64,000 bases of DNA from Streptomyces torulosus (lineage in GTDB: Bacteria; Actinomycetota; Actinomycetes; Streptomycetales; Streptomycetaceae). Position numbers and translations under genes: made by a program. Positions 18,802-27,946 of the stretch are shown here, in pieces (the first letter of the stretch is position 1; each line of letters starts with the position of its first letter). A model generated the notes under the pieces. The model did no database searches. It was not told the origin of the DNA and saw only the letters and a list, made by a program, of their open reading frames with translations. Where the stretch lies: assembly GCF_001419765.1 (NCBI RefSeq), contig NZ_LIRK01000191.1, positions 1 through 64,000 of the forward strand. The letters are read 5' to 3'.

Positions 18802-21288
18802 ATGTCACGCAGCACCCGCACCCGTTGGAGACTCGGCCTCACCGCCACCGCCTTCCTGGTGGCGGCGGCCTCGGTCCCGGCCCCCGCCCACGCCGAGGAC
18901 GTCACCGACTACACGATCACCGTCGACCCCACCGCCAAGGGCGCCAGGATCGACGACACGATGTACGGCGTCTTCTTCGAGGACATCAACCGGGCCGCCG
19001 ACGGCGGCCTCTACGCCGAACTCGTCCAGAACCGGTCCTTCGAGTACTCCACCGCCGACAACCGCGCGTACACCCCCCTCACCTCCTGGACGGTCGACGG
19101 CTCGGCCCAGGCCCTGAACGACAGCGGCCGGCTCAACGACCGCAACCGCGTCTACCTCTCCCTGGGCGCAGGTTCGGCCGTCACGAACACGGGCTACAAC
19201 ACCGGCATACGCGTCGAGAAGGGCAAGAAGTACGACTTCTCGGTGTGGGCGCGGCCCGAGAGCGGTACGACCCTGACCGTCACCCTGAAGGACGCCGACG
19301 GCACGCTGGCGAAGGCCCGTCGGGTGGCCGTCGCGGCCGGCGGCTGGGCCAAGTACCGCGTCGTCCTGAAGGCGACCCGGACCAGTTCCGACGGCCGCCT
19401 CGCCGTCGCCACCTCCGGTGCCGCCGCCCTCGACGAGGTGTCCCTCTTCCCTCGCGACACTTACAAGGGCCGCCGGAACGGTCTGCGCAAGGACCTCGCC
19501 CAGAAGATCGCCGCCCTGAAGCCGGGCTTCCTGCGCTTCCCCGGCGGCTGCCTCGTCAACACCGGCTCCATGAAGGACTACAGCGAGGCCTCGAACTGGG
19601 AGCGCACCCGCGCATACCAGTGGAAGGACACGATCGGCCCGGTCGAGCGACGGGCCACCAACGCCAACTTCTGGGGCTACAACCAGTCCTACGGCCTCGG
19701 CTACTACGAGTACTTCCAGTTCGCCGAGGACATCGGCGCGATGCCGCTGCCCGTCGTGCCCGCCCTCGTCACCGGCTGCGGCCAGAACAAGGCCACCGAC
19801 GACGAGGCCCTGCTCCAGCGGCACATCCAGGACACGCTCGACCTGATCGAGTTCGCCAACGGGCCCGCCACCAGCGAATGGGGCCGCGTGCGGGCCCGGA
19901 TGGGCCACCCGAAACCCTTCCACCTCACCCACCTCGGTGTCGGCAACGAGGAGAACCTGCCGAACGAGTTCTTCGCCCGCTTCCAGAAGTTCCGGGCCGC
20001 CATCGAGGCGAAGCACCCCGACATCAAGGTCGTGTCGAACTCCGGCCCCGACGACGCGGGCAGCACCTTCGACACCGCGTGGAAACTGAACCGCGAGGCG
20101 AACGTCGACATGGTCGACGAGCACTACTACAACAGCCCCCAGTGGTTCCTCCAGAACAACGACCGCTACGACTCCTACGACCGCAAGGGCCCGAAGGTCT
20201 TCCTCGGTGAGTACGCCTCCTGGGGCAACGCCTTCAAGAACGCCCTCGCCGAGGCCGCGTTCATGACCGGCCTGGAACGCAACGCCGACGTCGTCAAGCT
20301 GGCCTCCTACGCGCCGCTCCTCGCCAACGAGGACTATGTGCAGTGGAGCCCCGACATGATCTGGTTCAACAACCACGCGTCCTGGGGTTCGGCCAACTAC
20401 GAGACGCAGAAGCTGTTCATGAACAACGTCGGGGACCGGGTCGTCCCCTCGACGGCCACCGGGACCCCCGCGGTCAGCGGCCCCATCTCGGGAGCCGTGG
20501 GCCTGTCCACGTGGGCCACGACCGCCGCGTACGACGACGTGAAGGTCACGGGCGCCGACGGGGCGACCCTCCTCAGCGACGACTTCAGCGGGGACGCCTC
20601 GCAGTGGACCCACACCGGTCGCGGCAGCTGGACCGTGCGGGACGGGCAGTACGTGCAGACCGATGTGGCCGCCGAGAACACGATGGTCTCGGCCGGTGAC
20701 CCGTCCTGGCACGACTACGACCTGAAGGTGAAGGCCACGAAGAAGTCCGGCAAGGAGGGCTTCCTCGTCGCCTTCGGCGTCAAGGACACCGGCAACTACT
20801 ACTGGTGGAACCTCGGCGGGTGGAACAACACGACCAGCGCGGTGGAGCAGGCCGTCGACGGCGGCAAGTCGTCGTTGATCTCCAAGCCGGGGACGATCGA
20901 GACGGGCCGCGCGTACGACATCGAGGTCAAGGTGCGGGGCCGCAAGGTGACCCTGCTGCTCGACGGCCAGGAGTGGGGCAGCTTCACCGACGACAAGCCG
21001 GCGGAGCCGTTCCGGCAGGTGGTGACGCGGGACGCCAGGACCGGTGACCTGATCGTCAAGGTCGTCAACGCGCAGCCGGTCGCCGCGCGTACGGCCGTGG
21101 ACCTCGGGGGTGCGAAGGTGCGGGGTACGGCGCGGGTGACCACGCTCGCGGCGGCGCCGGACGCCGTGAACACGGAGACGGCTACGCCGGTCGCGCCGGT
21201 GACGTCGACGTTCCGTGGGGTGGCGAGGGAGTTCAGCTATACGTTTCCGGCGAACTCGGTGACGTTCCTTCGGATCAAGAAGCGGTGA
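18802..21288 (+). CDS. Secreted GH51 alpha-L-arabinofuranosidase with C-terminal sugar-binding-type domain
   Basis: An 828-residue exported enzyme that would release L-arabinofuranose from arabinan or arabinoxylan. A signal peptide (residues 1-31, ending APAHA) is followed by a carbohydrate-binding-like beta domain (about 70-215) and the GH51 barrel. The acid/base Glu is in GVGNEENLPNEF and the nucleophile Glu in VFLGEYASWGN. A jelly-roll segment (about 590-740, DDFSGDASQWTHTGRGSWTV) resembles a concanavalin-like sugar-binding domain. The protein ends in an alpha-L-AF C-terminal beta domain. Confidence 0.9.
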   Translation: MSRSTRTRWRLGLTATAFLVAAASVPAPAHAEDVTDYTITVDPTAKGARIDDTMYGVFFEDINRAADGGLYAELVQNRSFEYSTADNRAYTPLTSWTVDGSAQALNDSGRLNDRNRVYLSLGAGSAVTNTGYNTGIRVEKGKKYDFSVWARPESGTTLTVTLKDADGTLAKARRVAVAAGGWAKYRVVLKATRTSSDGRLAVATSGAAALDEVSLFPRDTYKGRRNGLRKDLAQKIAALKPGFLRFPGGCLVNTGSMKDYSEASNWERTRAYQWKDTIGPVERRATNANFWGYNQSYGLGYYEYFQFAEDIGAMPLPVVPALVTGCGQNKATDDEALLQRHIQDTLDLIEFANGPATSEWGRVRARMGHPKPFHLTHLGVGNEENLPNEFFARFQKFRAAIEAKHPDIKVVSNSGPDDAGSTFDTAWKLNREANVDMVDEHYYNSPQWFLQNNDRYDSYDRKGPKVFLGEYASWGNAFKNALAEAAFMTGLERNADVVKLASYAPLLANEDYVQWSPDMIWFNNHASWGSANYETQKLFMNNVGDRVVPSTATGTPAVSGPISGAVGLSTWATTAAYDDVKVTGADGATLLSDDFSGDASQWTHTGRGSWTVRDGQYVQTDVAAENTMVSAGDPSWHDYDLKVKATKKSGKEGFLVAFGVKDTGNYYWWNLGGWNNTTSAVEQAVDGGKSSLISKPGTIETGRAYDIEVKVRGRKVTLLLDGQEWGSFTDDKPAEPFRQVVTRDARTGDLIVKVVNAQPVAARTAVDLGGAKVRGTARVTTLAAAPDAVNTETATPVAPVTSTFRGVAREFSYTFPANSVTFLRIKKR

Positions 21289-21337
21289 GGAGGGACGGCC
21301 GCCGGGTCTGAGGTCCGGCCGCGGGTGCGTGGGAGCT

Positions 21338-21420
21338 GGTCGCGCGGTTCCCCGCACCCCTTTCCGGGCCTGCGGCCCGATCCAGGGGCCTGCGGCCCAA
21401 CTCGGGGGCCGCGGTCCATG
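21338..21420. repeat. Dispersed Streptomyces intergenic repeat, copy 2
   Basis: The second copy of the GTCGCGC-GTTCCCCGC element seen after pheT. It is followed by GGGCC-TGC-GGCCC hairpins and occupies the gap between the convergent GH51 and LysR-like genes, where it probably serves as terminator. Confidence 0.55.
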
Positions 21421-21422
21421 GG

Positions 21423-22205
21423 TTACGAGCGGCGGCGGGGCTTTCCTGGCCTGCCGCCGCTCTTCGACGTTCTGGTGCCGCCCGAGCCGGATCGGGGGTT
21501 GCGGGCGGTCGGCTTTCCGGTGCTGGGCTGGCGGCGGGTGCCGGCGGCGGGCTGGCGCTTCGGCTTCGGCTGCTGCTTCTCCTCCGAGGGCTTGGGGCGG
21601 CCCCGGGAGCTGTTGACCGTACGGCCCCGGACGATGCCGATGAAGTCCTCGACCATGTCCGTGGTCGCGTCCTGCGGCCAGGACAGGGCGACCCGGGACT
21701 CGGGGGCGTCGGTCAGCGGGCGGTACGTCAGATCCTTGCGGTGGTGCAGGCGGGCCAGCGACTGCGGGACGACGAGGAGCCCGATCCCGGCCGCCACCAG
21801 CTCGATCGCGTCCGCCGTGGTGGCGGGGCGCTCGAACGCCGGCTGCCCCGGAGGGCGCTCCCAGTCGAGGGTGTCGTCGAGGGGGTGCAGCACCACCTCG
21901 TCCGCCAGATCCTCCGTGGACACCTCGTCGACGGCCGCGACGACATGGTCCTTCGGGACCACCACCACCGTGGCCTCGGTGTAGAGGGGGATCGCGCTGA
22001 GGTCGGCCCCGTCCACCGGCAGCCGGACGAACCCGGCGTCCGCCTCGCCGCCCCGCAGCGCGCCCAGCGCCTCGGCGGCCGACACCTGGACCAGGGTGAG
22101 GGGAATGTCGGGCAACCGCTCGTTCCAGATCCGCACCCACTTCGTGGGCGTCACTCCCGGAACGTACGCGAGCCGGAACGAGGGCGATGCATCCGAACCT
22201 GTCAC
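21423..22205 (-). CDS. LysR-type substrate-binding domain protein lacking a DNA-binding domain
   Basis: A 260-residue protein. Residues 8-190 match the LysR effector domain (RLAYVPGVTPTKWVRIWNER, GEADAGFVRLPVDG, AIELVAAGIGLLVVPQSLAR), but no helix-turn-helix precedes it. The last 65 residues are a lysine/arginine/proline-rich basic tail (GRPGKPRRRS) that could bind nucleic acid. The GTG start at 22205 leaves no room for an HTH. It is divergent from the DUF5997 gene, a pairing I recall as conserved in Streptomyces. Confidence 0.8.
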   Translation of the reverse strand: MTGSDASPSFRLAYVPGVTPTKWVRIWNERLPDIPLTLVQVSAAEALGALRGGEADAGFVRLPVDGADLSAIPLYTEATVVVVPKDHVVAAVDEVSTEDLADEVVLHPLDDTLDWERPPGQPAFERPATTADAIELVAAGIGLLVVPQSLARLHHRKDLTYRPLTDAPESRVALSWPQDATTDMVEDFIGIVRGRTVNSSRGRPKPSEEKQQPKPKRQPAAGTRRQPSTGKPTARNPRSGSGGTRTSKSGGRPGKPRRRS

Positions 22206-22289
22206 ACGACCAGGCTATCGGGCCGGACCGCCGCCCCCGCTCTCCGGGCGTGGTCAGCGATGGCGCACATGCTCGATACCCTGGACACC

Positions 22290-22685
22290 ATGACGTCGCA
22301 CCAGACCGCACCCCAGACCATGAAGCCCGCGACCGCGGCGAAGAAGCTGGGTGTGTACCTCGAAGCCACCCCCGCCGAGTTCCGGGAGGGCGTCGTCTCG
22401 CGCGCCGAACTGAACGCGCTCCAGGCCGACCCGCCGGCCTGGCTGCAGGAGCTGCGCCGCAACGGCCCGCACCCCCGCCCGGTCGTCGCCGCCAAGCTGG
22501 GCGTCTCCATCGCGGGACTGGCCCGCGCCGGGGTCACCGAGGCCCTCACCACCGAGCAGATCGAGGCGCTGAAGGACGAGAGCCCTGAGTGGCTCCAGCG
22601 CGAGCGCGCCACCCAGGCCGAGGTCCGCAAGGAAGGCGCCCGCATCAAGAAGCGCAACGCCGAGCGGGCGGCGGAACGCCCCTAG
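22290..22685 (+). CDS. DUF5997 family protein
   Basis: A 131-residue basic helical protein (MKPATAAKKLGVYLEATPAE, then RPVVAAKLGVSIAGLARAGV, then a charged C-terminal coil ending KKRNAERAAERP). It resembles DUF5997 proteins of actinobacteria. Function is unknown. ATG 22290 is taken, with another in-frame ATG at 22260. No clear ribosome site is present, so the mRNA may be leaderless. Divergent from the HTH-less LysR-like gene. Confidence 0.75.
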   Translation: MTSHQTAPQTMKPATAAKKLGVYLEATPAEFREGVVSRAELNALQADPPAWLQELRRNGPHPRPVVAAKLGVSIAGLARAGVTEALTTEQIEALKDESPEWLQRERATQAEVRKEGARIKKRNAERAAERP

Positions 22686-22727
22686 GGGCAGCGGGCCCCG
22701 CGGTGGGCCGCTCTCGGCGGGCGTCTC

Positions 22728-23525
22728 TCAGAGCGTGAGCACCGGCCGTACGGTGAAGTCCTCGTAGAGGTCCTCGCCGTCCTCCCCGTACACGAACTCC
22801 GCCATCGACGGGTTGACGTTCGACGTGGCCAGGGGCAGCCAGCCGAGCAGACGGCCGTAGCCGCCGCACACGGACTCGCCGCCGTCGCCGCCACGCACCA
22901 CCGAGGGGTCGCTCGTGAGCTCCGTCGTGTACGTGTCGTACGCGATGCGCAGGCCGAAGGCGTTCGGTTCGTGCTGGGGGCCCGTGGGGTCGTCGTAGGG
23001 GACGCGGTCCAGGGGGCAGTCGTCGCCCCAGCGGAACAGGGTGCTGGCGCCCGCACCGCAGGCGTGCTCCCACTCGTCCGAGGTAGGCATGCGCAGACCG
23101 CGCGCCGCCAGGACGGCCGGTGTCTCCGCGGGCGGCTCCGTCAGATGCTCGCCCTCCACCGCCATGAGCACGGCGTCCAGCACCACGTCACGGCGAGGAC
23201 TGAGCACCTGCGCGAGGTGTTCCCGAAGGTCGCTGTCGTACCCGTATCCCCCGGCCACGCTCCGGGCGTAGTCCGCCGACTGCTCGGGCGTCGGCCGCCA
23301 GCCGGCGGCGTCGAAGCCGAGCGTGACCCGGCCGCCCGGTATCAGGGCGAACTCCTGCCCGTCCCGCTCGATCAGCACACGGTGCAGTGGAGCACCGAGG
23401 TGCTCGACGGTGTCGACGCGGACCACCCGGCCGCCCACCTGGGCGGCGGCGTCCTGGGCGACCTGCCGCGCGATGGCCGGCGCGAAGGAGCGCCAAGTGT
23501 CGAGAGTGAGACCGGCGAGAGACAT
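22728..23525 (-). CDS. FGE/SUMF1-like hypothetical protein
   Basis: A 265-residue protein of unknown function. Residues 148-175 (GLRMPTSDEWEHACGAGAST, then LFRWGDD) closely resemble the formylglycine-generating enzyme/sulfatase-modifying fold signature, and FALIPGGRVTLGFD near 60 resembles the usual FGE entry strand. The catalytic Cys pair of true FGEs is not evident, so an enzyme call is not justified. ATG 23525 begins MSLAGLTLDTWRS. Divergent from the HEAT-repeat gene. Confidence 0.6.
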   Translation of the reverse strand: MSLAGLTLDTWRSFAPAIARQVAQDAAAQVGGRVVRVDTVEHLGAPLHRVLIERDGQEFALIPGGRVTLGFDAAGWRPTPEQSADYARSVAGGYGYDSDLREHLAQVLSPRRDVVLDAVLMAVEGEHLTEPPAETPAVLAARGLRMPTSDEWEHACGAGASTLFRWGDDCPLDRVPYDDPTGPQHEPNAFGLRIAYDTYTTELTSDPSVVRGGDGGESVCGGYGRLLGWLPLATSNVNPSMAEFVYGEDGEDLYEDFTVRPVLTL

Positions 23526-23690
23526 GCGACGCAGTGTGACATGGGGGTCGGACAATGCCCCGGCGGACGGTTGCGGCCGCGATGGGTCGGTCGGTCGAAA
23601 AGTCGTTCGGCAGCGGCCGTGCTCGGTGACAGGATGACCGCGGGGACACGGATGAAACACCGGTCACGAGGGTCATGAGGTCACGGGGTC

Positions 23691-25700
23691 ATGGGGGCGC
23701 GGGTGGCGGGTTTCGCGGTGGAGGCGTTGGACGACGTGCCGTGGGAGCGGCTGGAGCCGGTGCTCGAACAACGTCCGACGACGGGCACGCGCGCGGCCCT
23801 GCGGAGGCTCGTGCTGAAGGGCGAGGCGGCGACCGAGGAGGACTGCTACCCGCTGTACGACTGCCTCGCGCTCGGCACCGGACGCCTGCCCTCCGTCAGC
23901 ACCGCCGCGCTGCCGTTCGTCGCCGCCCTCGCCGGTGATCCGGCCTGCGGCGCGCGGCGCGAACTCGTCGGGATTCTGGTGAGCTTCGCCCGGTTGGCGG
24001 CCGAAGCCGAGCCGGGCCAGGTGGACGAGGCGTGGCACGAGGCATGGCGGCTCCAGCGGCCGGTGTTCCTGGCGCTGTTGGCGGACCCGGACCCCGAGGT
24101 GCGCAGGGAGGCCCTGCCCCTCGCCGGGGACGTCGGCCCACTGCTGGACCGCTGGCGGTCGGAGACGGACCCGACGGTGCGGCCGGCCGTCCTGCTGGAA
24201 CTGGGGACCGCCGTCGGCGCCACCGGCCCGGAGGCGGCGGACCGGGTACGGGCGGTGGTGACCGAGGTGCTGCAGGCGGACGACCCCGTCCTGCGGGTCG
24301 CGGCCGTGCACGCCTGGGCCGCGTTCGATCCCGAGGCACCGGTGCGGGAACGGGACCTGCTGACGGAGATCCTCACCGACCCGGCGGTGCGACCGCTGTT
24401 CGAGGCCGCGTGGTACGTCCCTGACGTCGAGACGGCCTTCACCCGCGAGGACGTCGTCTCCTGGACGGTCGGCCTGTTCGCCCCCGTCCCCCCGACGATG
24501 CTCGACTTCGTCCTCGACCTCATCGAGGCGGCCCGCCGCAACGGCGACGCCCCGCTGTGCCGCGTCGCGCTCGACGAGGCGTGGCGGCTGCTGGTCCGGC
24601 GGCCGTCCGTGGCCGAGCGGCTGCTGCCGCACGCCGGCGCGCTGCTCGCCGACCGGGACGACGGCGTCCGCTACCGGGCCACCCACCTCCTCGCGGTACT
24701 GGGCCCCCGGGCGGCCCCCTACGCCGACAAACTCGCCGCCCTTCTCGACGACCGGGGCGAGGACCAGCACGACTTCCTGGAGGGCACCGTCGGCGACCAC
24801 GCCCGCTGGGCGCTGACCCGCATCGGCGACCCGCGCGCCCTGCCGGGCCTGATCGCGCGACTGTACGCGCCCTACGAGGGGCAGTACTCGCGCGCCTACT
24901 GCTCGGGTGACCCCCGCCTGCCGGAGGTCGAGGACGTCCTGACCCCGCTCGCGGCGCACGCGGAGACCCTGGTGCCGGACATCCGCGCACTGCTCCGGAA
25001 GGACGGCAAGGGCGGCGGGCTGACCTGCTGCCTGCTCGGCGTCCTCACCGCGTGGGGTGAGGCGTCCGCGCCCGCCCTGCCCGAGGTCGTGGCCCTGCTG
25101 GACGACGCCCGGTACTCGCTGACCGCGATCGACGCGCTCGTGGCGATGGGACCGGCCGCGGCGTCCGCCGCACCCGAGGTGCGCCGCGCCACCGTCCTCG
25201 ACCACCCGGGCAACCACCAGAAGGTGGCGTGGGCCGCCTCGGTCCTCGACGGTGACAGCGCGTCGGCGCTGCGGCTCGTGGGCGAGGCCGTGCTGACCGA
25301 GGAGGAGCCCTTCTACGGTCCCGTCCACCTGATCGGTCACTTCGGCCCGGCTGCCGCGCCCTACGCCGACCGGGTACGACAGCTCATGGAGCGCGGCGAC
25401 GGCTGGCTGCGGCTGCGGTCCGCGATCGCGCTCGCGTCGATCACGGGCGAGGCGGAACCGAGCGTGTCCGTCCTCGGGGAGCACCTGCGGCCGATGGCCG
25501 ACGGCGACGACTCCTACGGCTACTTCGTCGACGCACTGCGCGCCCTCGTCGCCATCGGCACGGTCACCGACGAAACCCGTGCGGTGCTGCGCCGGGTGCG
25601 GGACACCGACCGGAGGCTGGCGCCCCACGGGGACTACCGGACGATCCTGTTCGACGAGGAGATGCGGTCCCTGGTCGACGCGGTCCTCGCCCTGCCGTGA
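23691..25700 (+). CDS. HEAT/PBS-lyase-type repeat protein
   Basis: A 669-residue helical-repeat protein. Repeats are visible along its length, for example FLALLADPDPEVRREALPLA, LLADRDDGVRYRATHLLAVL, HARWALTRIGDPRALPGLIA and LLDDARYSLTAIDALVAMG. No catalytic domain is present. It is a larger relative of the helical protein at 10.5 kb in general character only. ATG 23691 fits the first helix. A terminator hairpin follows the stop. Confidence 0.7.
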   Translation: MGARVAGFAVEALDDVPWERLEPVLEQRPTTGTRAALRRLVLKGEAATEEDCYPLYDCLALGTGRLPSVSTAALPFVAALAGDPACGARRELVGILVSFARLAAEAEPGQVDEAWHEAWRLQRPVFLALLADPDPEVRREALPLAGDVGPLLDRWRSETDPTVRPAVLLELGTAVGATGPEAADRVRAVVTEVLQADDPVLRVAAVHAWAAFDPEAPVRERDLLTEILTDPAVRPLFEAAWYVPDVETAFTREDVVSWTVGLFAPVPPTMLDFVLDLIEAARRNGDAPLCRVALDEAWRLLVRRPSVAERLLPHAGALLADRDDGVRYRATHLLAVLGPRAAPYADKLAALLDDRGEDQHDFLEGTVGDHARWALTRIGDPRALPGLIARLYAPYEGQYSRAYCSGDPRLPEVEDVLTPLAAHAETLVPDIRALLRKDGKGGGLTCCLLGVLTAWGEASAPALPEVVALLDDARYSLTAIDALVAMGPAAASAAPEVRRATVLDHPGNHQKVAWAASVLDGDSASALRLVGEAVLTEEEPFYGPVHLIGHFGPAAAPYADRVRQLMERGDGWLRLRSAIALASITGEAEPSVSVLGEHLRPMADGDDSYGYFVDALRALVAIGTVTDETRAVLRRVRDTDRRLAPHGDYRTILFDEEMRSLVDAVLALP

Positions 25701-25744
25701 CGTGGGGGAGGGGGGAACGCCGTCCTCGTCCCGCAGTGACGCGG

Positions 25745-25761
25745 GGGCGGCCGGGCCGCCC
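25745..25761. terminator. Bidirectional hairpin
   Basis: GGGCGGC-CGG-GCCGCCC, a perfect 7-bp stem, lies between the convergent HEAT-repeat gene and the acidic-insert protein gene. Confidence 0.55.
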
Positions 25762-25766
25762 GTCGC

Positions 25767-26951
25767 TCAGGACGCCGCTTCGCTCCAGCGGGCCAGCGTG
25801 CCGCTCACGTCGTCGTAGGTGAGCCAGGTCCCGTCCCCGAGCGGGCGCACATAGCTGTCGACGTGGCCGGTGGGATACGTGATCGCGCCGCGTATCTCCA
25901 GGGTGTGCGCGTCGAGCAGCCAGTGGCGGCCCTCCGCCGGGTCGTCGTCGGCGGCGTCGATCGTCGAGGCGATGACCGTGTCGGCGTCGACGAAGCCGCC
26001 ACCGTGGTCCCAGCAGGGCGGCTCGTCTTCGTCGTCGAGGTCTTCGTCGTCCTCGTCCTCGTCGTAGTCGCCGTCGAGGTCCGCCTCATAAAGGTCCCCG
26101 CCATCCCCGTCGTCTTCGTCGTCGAGGTCTGCCTCGCCGCCCCGCTCCGGCCGGGCCCCCGCCGCTTCGCCCTCGGCGAGCACCGTGCCGTCGAGGGCGT
26201 GCAGCCTCAGGTCCGTGCCGTGGTGCTCGGCGGTCAGGAAGCCGGGATGCGCCGGGTGGACGTCCGTCAGGTCGCGGTCCAGGGTCTCGTTCAGGTCCCA
26301 GGCGGTCAGCTCCTCGCCGTCCCAGCGGGCCCAGTGCAGCAGGAGGCCGTCCTGGCCCATGCCGATGCTCAGCCCCATGTGGACGCCGTCAGGGTGGGAG
26401 ACGTGGTGGGAGCCGGAGGCCGCGCTGTCCAGCGGCAGCCGGGCCAGCTCACGCCCGTCCCGGGCGTCCAGGACGGCCCAGTACTCCTGCCCGCCGTGCT
26501 CCTCCGGCGCCACGACATGTGCCCAGACGAGCCGGCCGTCGTCGGATATGCGGCAGGACCCGTGCTCCAGCCCGTCGCACACCTCCTGCTCGTCCCCGGT
26601 GTGCGGGTGCCCGAGGAGCGGGCCCCAGCAGCCGTGCCGGTACTCCCACAGCGTCGCTCCGCCGGGGGCCACGGCCCGCACCGACCGCTGGCCAGAGAAC
26701 ACCGCGAACGACGCGTCGGCGCTCACCGAGTGGACGCCCCCGCGCCAGCCGGGCCAGGGCAGAGGAAAGACGGCGGTCGGTGCGCGGTCGGCGGCGAACA
26801 GCCCGGCCAGGTCGTGGACCTCCAGCGCGGGCCCGTTCCTCAGGAGGGCGCGATGCGGGCGGTCGGCACGACTGTCGAGGGCGAAGCCGTTGACCAGGGA
26901 TCCACCGTTCGGCAACTGCACCGAGTCGCGCAGGCGGGCTGTGATCGACAT
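25767..26951 (-). CDS. WD/beta-propeller-like protein with an acidic low-complexity insert
   Basis: A 394-residue protein with recurring beta-strand units (SFAVFSGQRSVRAVAPGG, ISDDGRLVWAHVVAPEE, GTWLTYDDVSGTLARWSE) suggestive of a propeller. Around residues 275-315 is a run dominated by Asp and Glu, such as DYDEDEDDEDLDDEDE, encoded by imperfect GTC/CTC triplet repeats at about 26020-26140. No enzyme motif was found. ATG 26951 begins MSITARLRDS. Confidence 0.6.
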   Translation of the reverse strand: MSITARLRDSVQLPNGGSLVNGFALDSRADRPHRALLRNGPALEVHDLAGLFAADRAPTAVFPLPWPGWRGGVHSVSADASFAVFSGQRSVRAVAPGGATLWEYRHGCWGPLLGHPHTGDEQEVCDGLEHGSCRISDDGRLVWAHVVAPEEHGGQEYWAVLDARDGRELARLPLDSAASGSHHVSHPDGVHMGLSIGMGQDGLLLHWARWDGEELTAWDLNETLDRDLTDVHPAHPGFLTAEHHGTDLRLHALDGTVLAEGEAAGARPERGGEADLDDEDDGDGGDLYEADLDGDYDEDEDDEDLDDEDEPPCWDHGGGFVDADTVIASTIDAADDDPAEGRHWLLDAHTLEIRGAITYPTGHVDSYVRPLGDGTWLTYDDVSGTLARWSEAAS

Positions 26952-26992
26952 GGCCCGAAGGTACGGCACCCCACTGACATCGGTGCCGGCCC

Positions 26993-27388
26993 TCAAGTCT
27001 CCGCCTGCGCGGACACCGCGCGGAAGCGGGTCAGGAGGGCCTGGACCTGTGGGGCCGCCGGGTCGAAGAACTGCCTGGCCAGCGGGGGCGGCACGGCCGG
27101 TCCGTGTATGCGGACCTCCTGGCACGTGAAGCAGAACGCGGCCTCGAACAGTGCCGTGTCGAGGGCGTCCCCGTAGGCCCGGACGCTCCACCCGGGCGAG
27201 AACCCGCACCGGTGCTGTTCGCCCCCCGACAGTTCCTCGATCAACGCCAGGGTGTCGGCGACCTCGCCCCCGGCCCAGTGCGCGACCACGCGGCCGGGCC
27301 AGGGGTCGTCCCTCTTCGCCGGAAGCGCGGAGATCTTGACGACCTCGATCAGCGCGGTGAGGGCGACGGCCTCGGCGGGGAGCTGCAT
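26993..27388 (-). CDS. Hypothetical protein
   Basis: A 131-residue protein with no family I recognise. It has an N-terminal helix (LPAEAVALTALIEVVKISAL), a beta-rich centre (CGFSPGWSVRAYGDALDTAL) and an FCFTCQEVRIHG segment with two Cys spaced by two residues. ATG 27388 begins MQLPAEAV. It lies 41 nt upstream of the acidic-insert gene on the same strand, so the two may form an operon. Confidence 0.55.
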   Translation of the reverse strand: MQLPAEAVALTALIEVVKISALPAKRDDPWPGRVVAHWAGGEVADTLALIEELSGGEQHRCGFSPGWSVRAYGDALDTALFEAAFCFTCQEVRIHGPAVPPPLARQFFDPAAPQVQALLTRFRAVSAQAET

Positions 27389-27436
27389 GCGCGCAGTCTG
27401 CCGTGGCCGGCCCCCACGGAGAACCGCCGTGCGTGC

Positions 27437-27473
27437 TTGACACAACGTCCGAACCTTCTGTCCGCAATGGACA
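27437..27473. promoter_or_regulatory. Candidate -35 and palindromic operator before the cupin gene
   Basis: TTGACA (27437-27442) is followed by the palindrome TGTCC-GCAAT-GGACA (27459-27473), which would overlap a -10 region. A partial half-site, TGTCCGC, recurs near 27560. The arrangement suggests a repressor site controlling the cupin gene. Confidence 0.45.
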
Positions 27474-27579
27474 GTTCACGCATGGGCTCCGAGCGGGGTC
27501 CCGGCGACACTCGACGAGCCGGTCTTTCCGGCACTTCGTGGCGCAGTCCACACCCACCTGTCCGCGGTAAAGGAAAAGC

Positions 27580-27933
27580 ATGTCGCTCCTGAAGACCATC
27601 GACACCGACCCGTCCTTCGCACCCAAGGAGTCCGGTCCGCTGCCGGAACGCCTGATCTCCGGCGACCCGACGTACAAGACCTGGGCACAGGACGACGCCC
27701 GTGGGGAAACGATCCACACGGGCGTCTGGGAGGCGACGCCCGGCGAGACGCGCTCGATCAAGGGCGAGACCTTCGAGTTCTGCCACATCCTTTCCGGCGT
27801 CGTCGAACTCACGCCGGAAGGCGGCGAGCCGGTGATCTACAAGGCAGGCGACAGCTTTGTCATGAAGCCGGGCTTCGTCGGTGTCTGGAAGACCATCGAG
27901 ACCGTGCGCAAGATCTATGTGACCGTGTCCTGA
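27580..27933 (+). CDS. Cupin-domain protein (Cupin_3/DUF861 type)
   Basis: A 117-residue single-domain cupin. Motif 1 is FEFCHILSGVVELTPEGG and motif 2 is YKAGDSFVMKPGFVGVWKTI, the pattern of the (S)-ureidoglycine aminohydrolase-like Cupin_3 group. The usual metal His set is incomplete in motif 1. The role is unknown. AAAGGAAAAGC precedes ATG 27580. It is the last gene before the low-conservation island and is followed by a strong hairpin. Confidence 0.8.
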   Translation: MSLLKTIDTDPSFAPKESGPLPERLISGDPTYKTWAQDDARGETIHTGVWEATPGETRSIKGETFEFCHILSGVVELTPEGGEPVIYKAGDSFVMKPGFVGVWKTIETVRKIYVTVS

Positions 27934-27946
27934 CCCCGACGGCGCA

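Noticed and set aside
18805..22311. A 1168-residue minus-strand open frame
   Set aside because: It lies antisense to the GH51 gene, has GC-rich low-complexity composition and no family motif. It is a shadow frame of high-GC DNA, as are similar long antisense frames at 3.05-5.6 kb and 23.7-25.6 kb.
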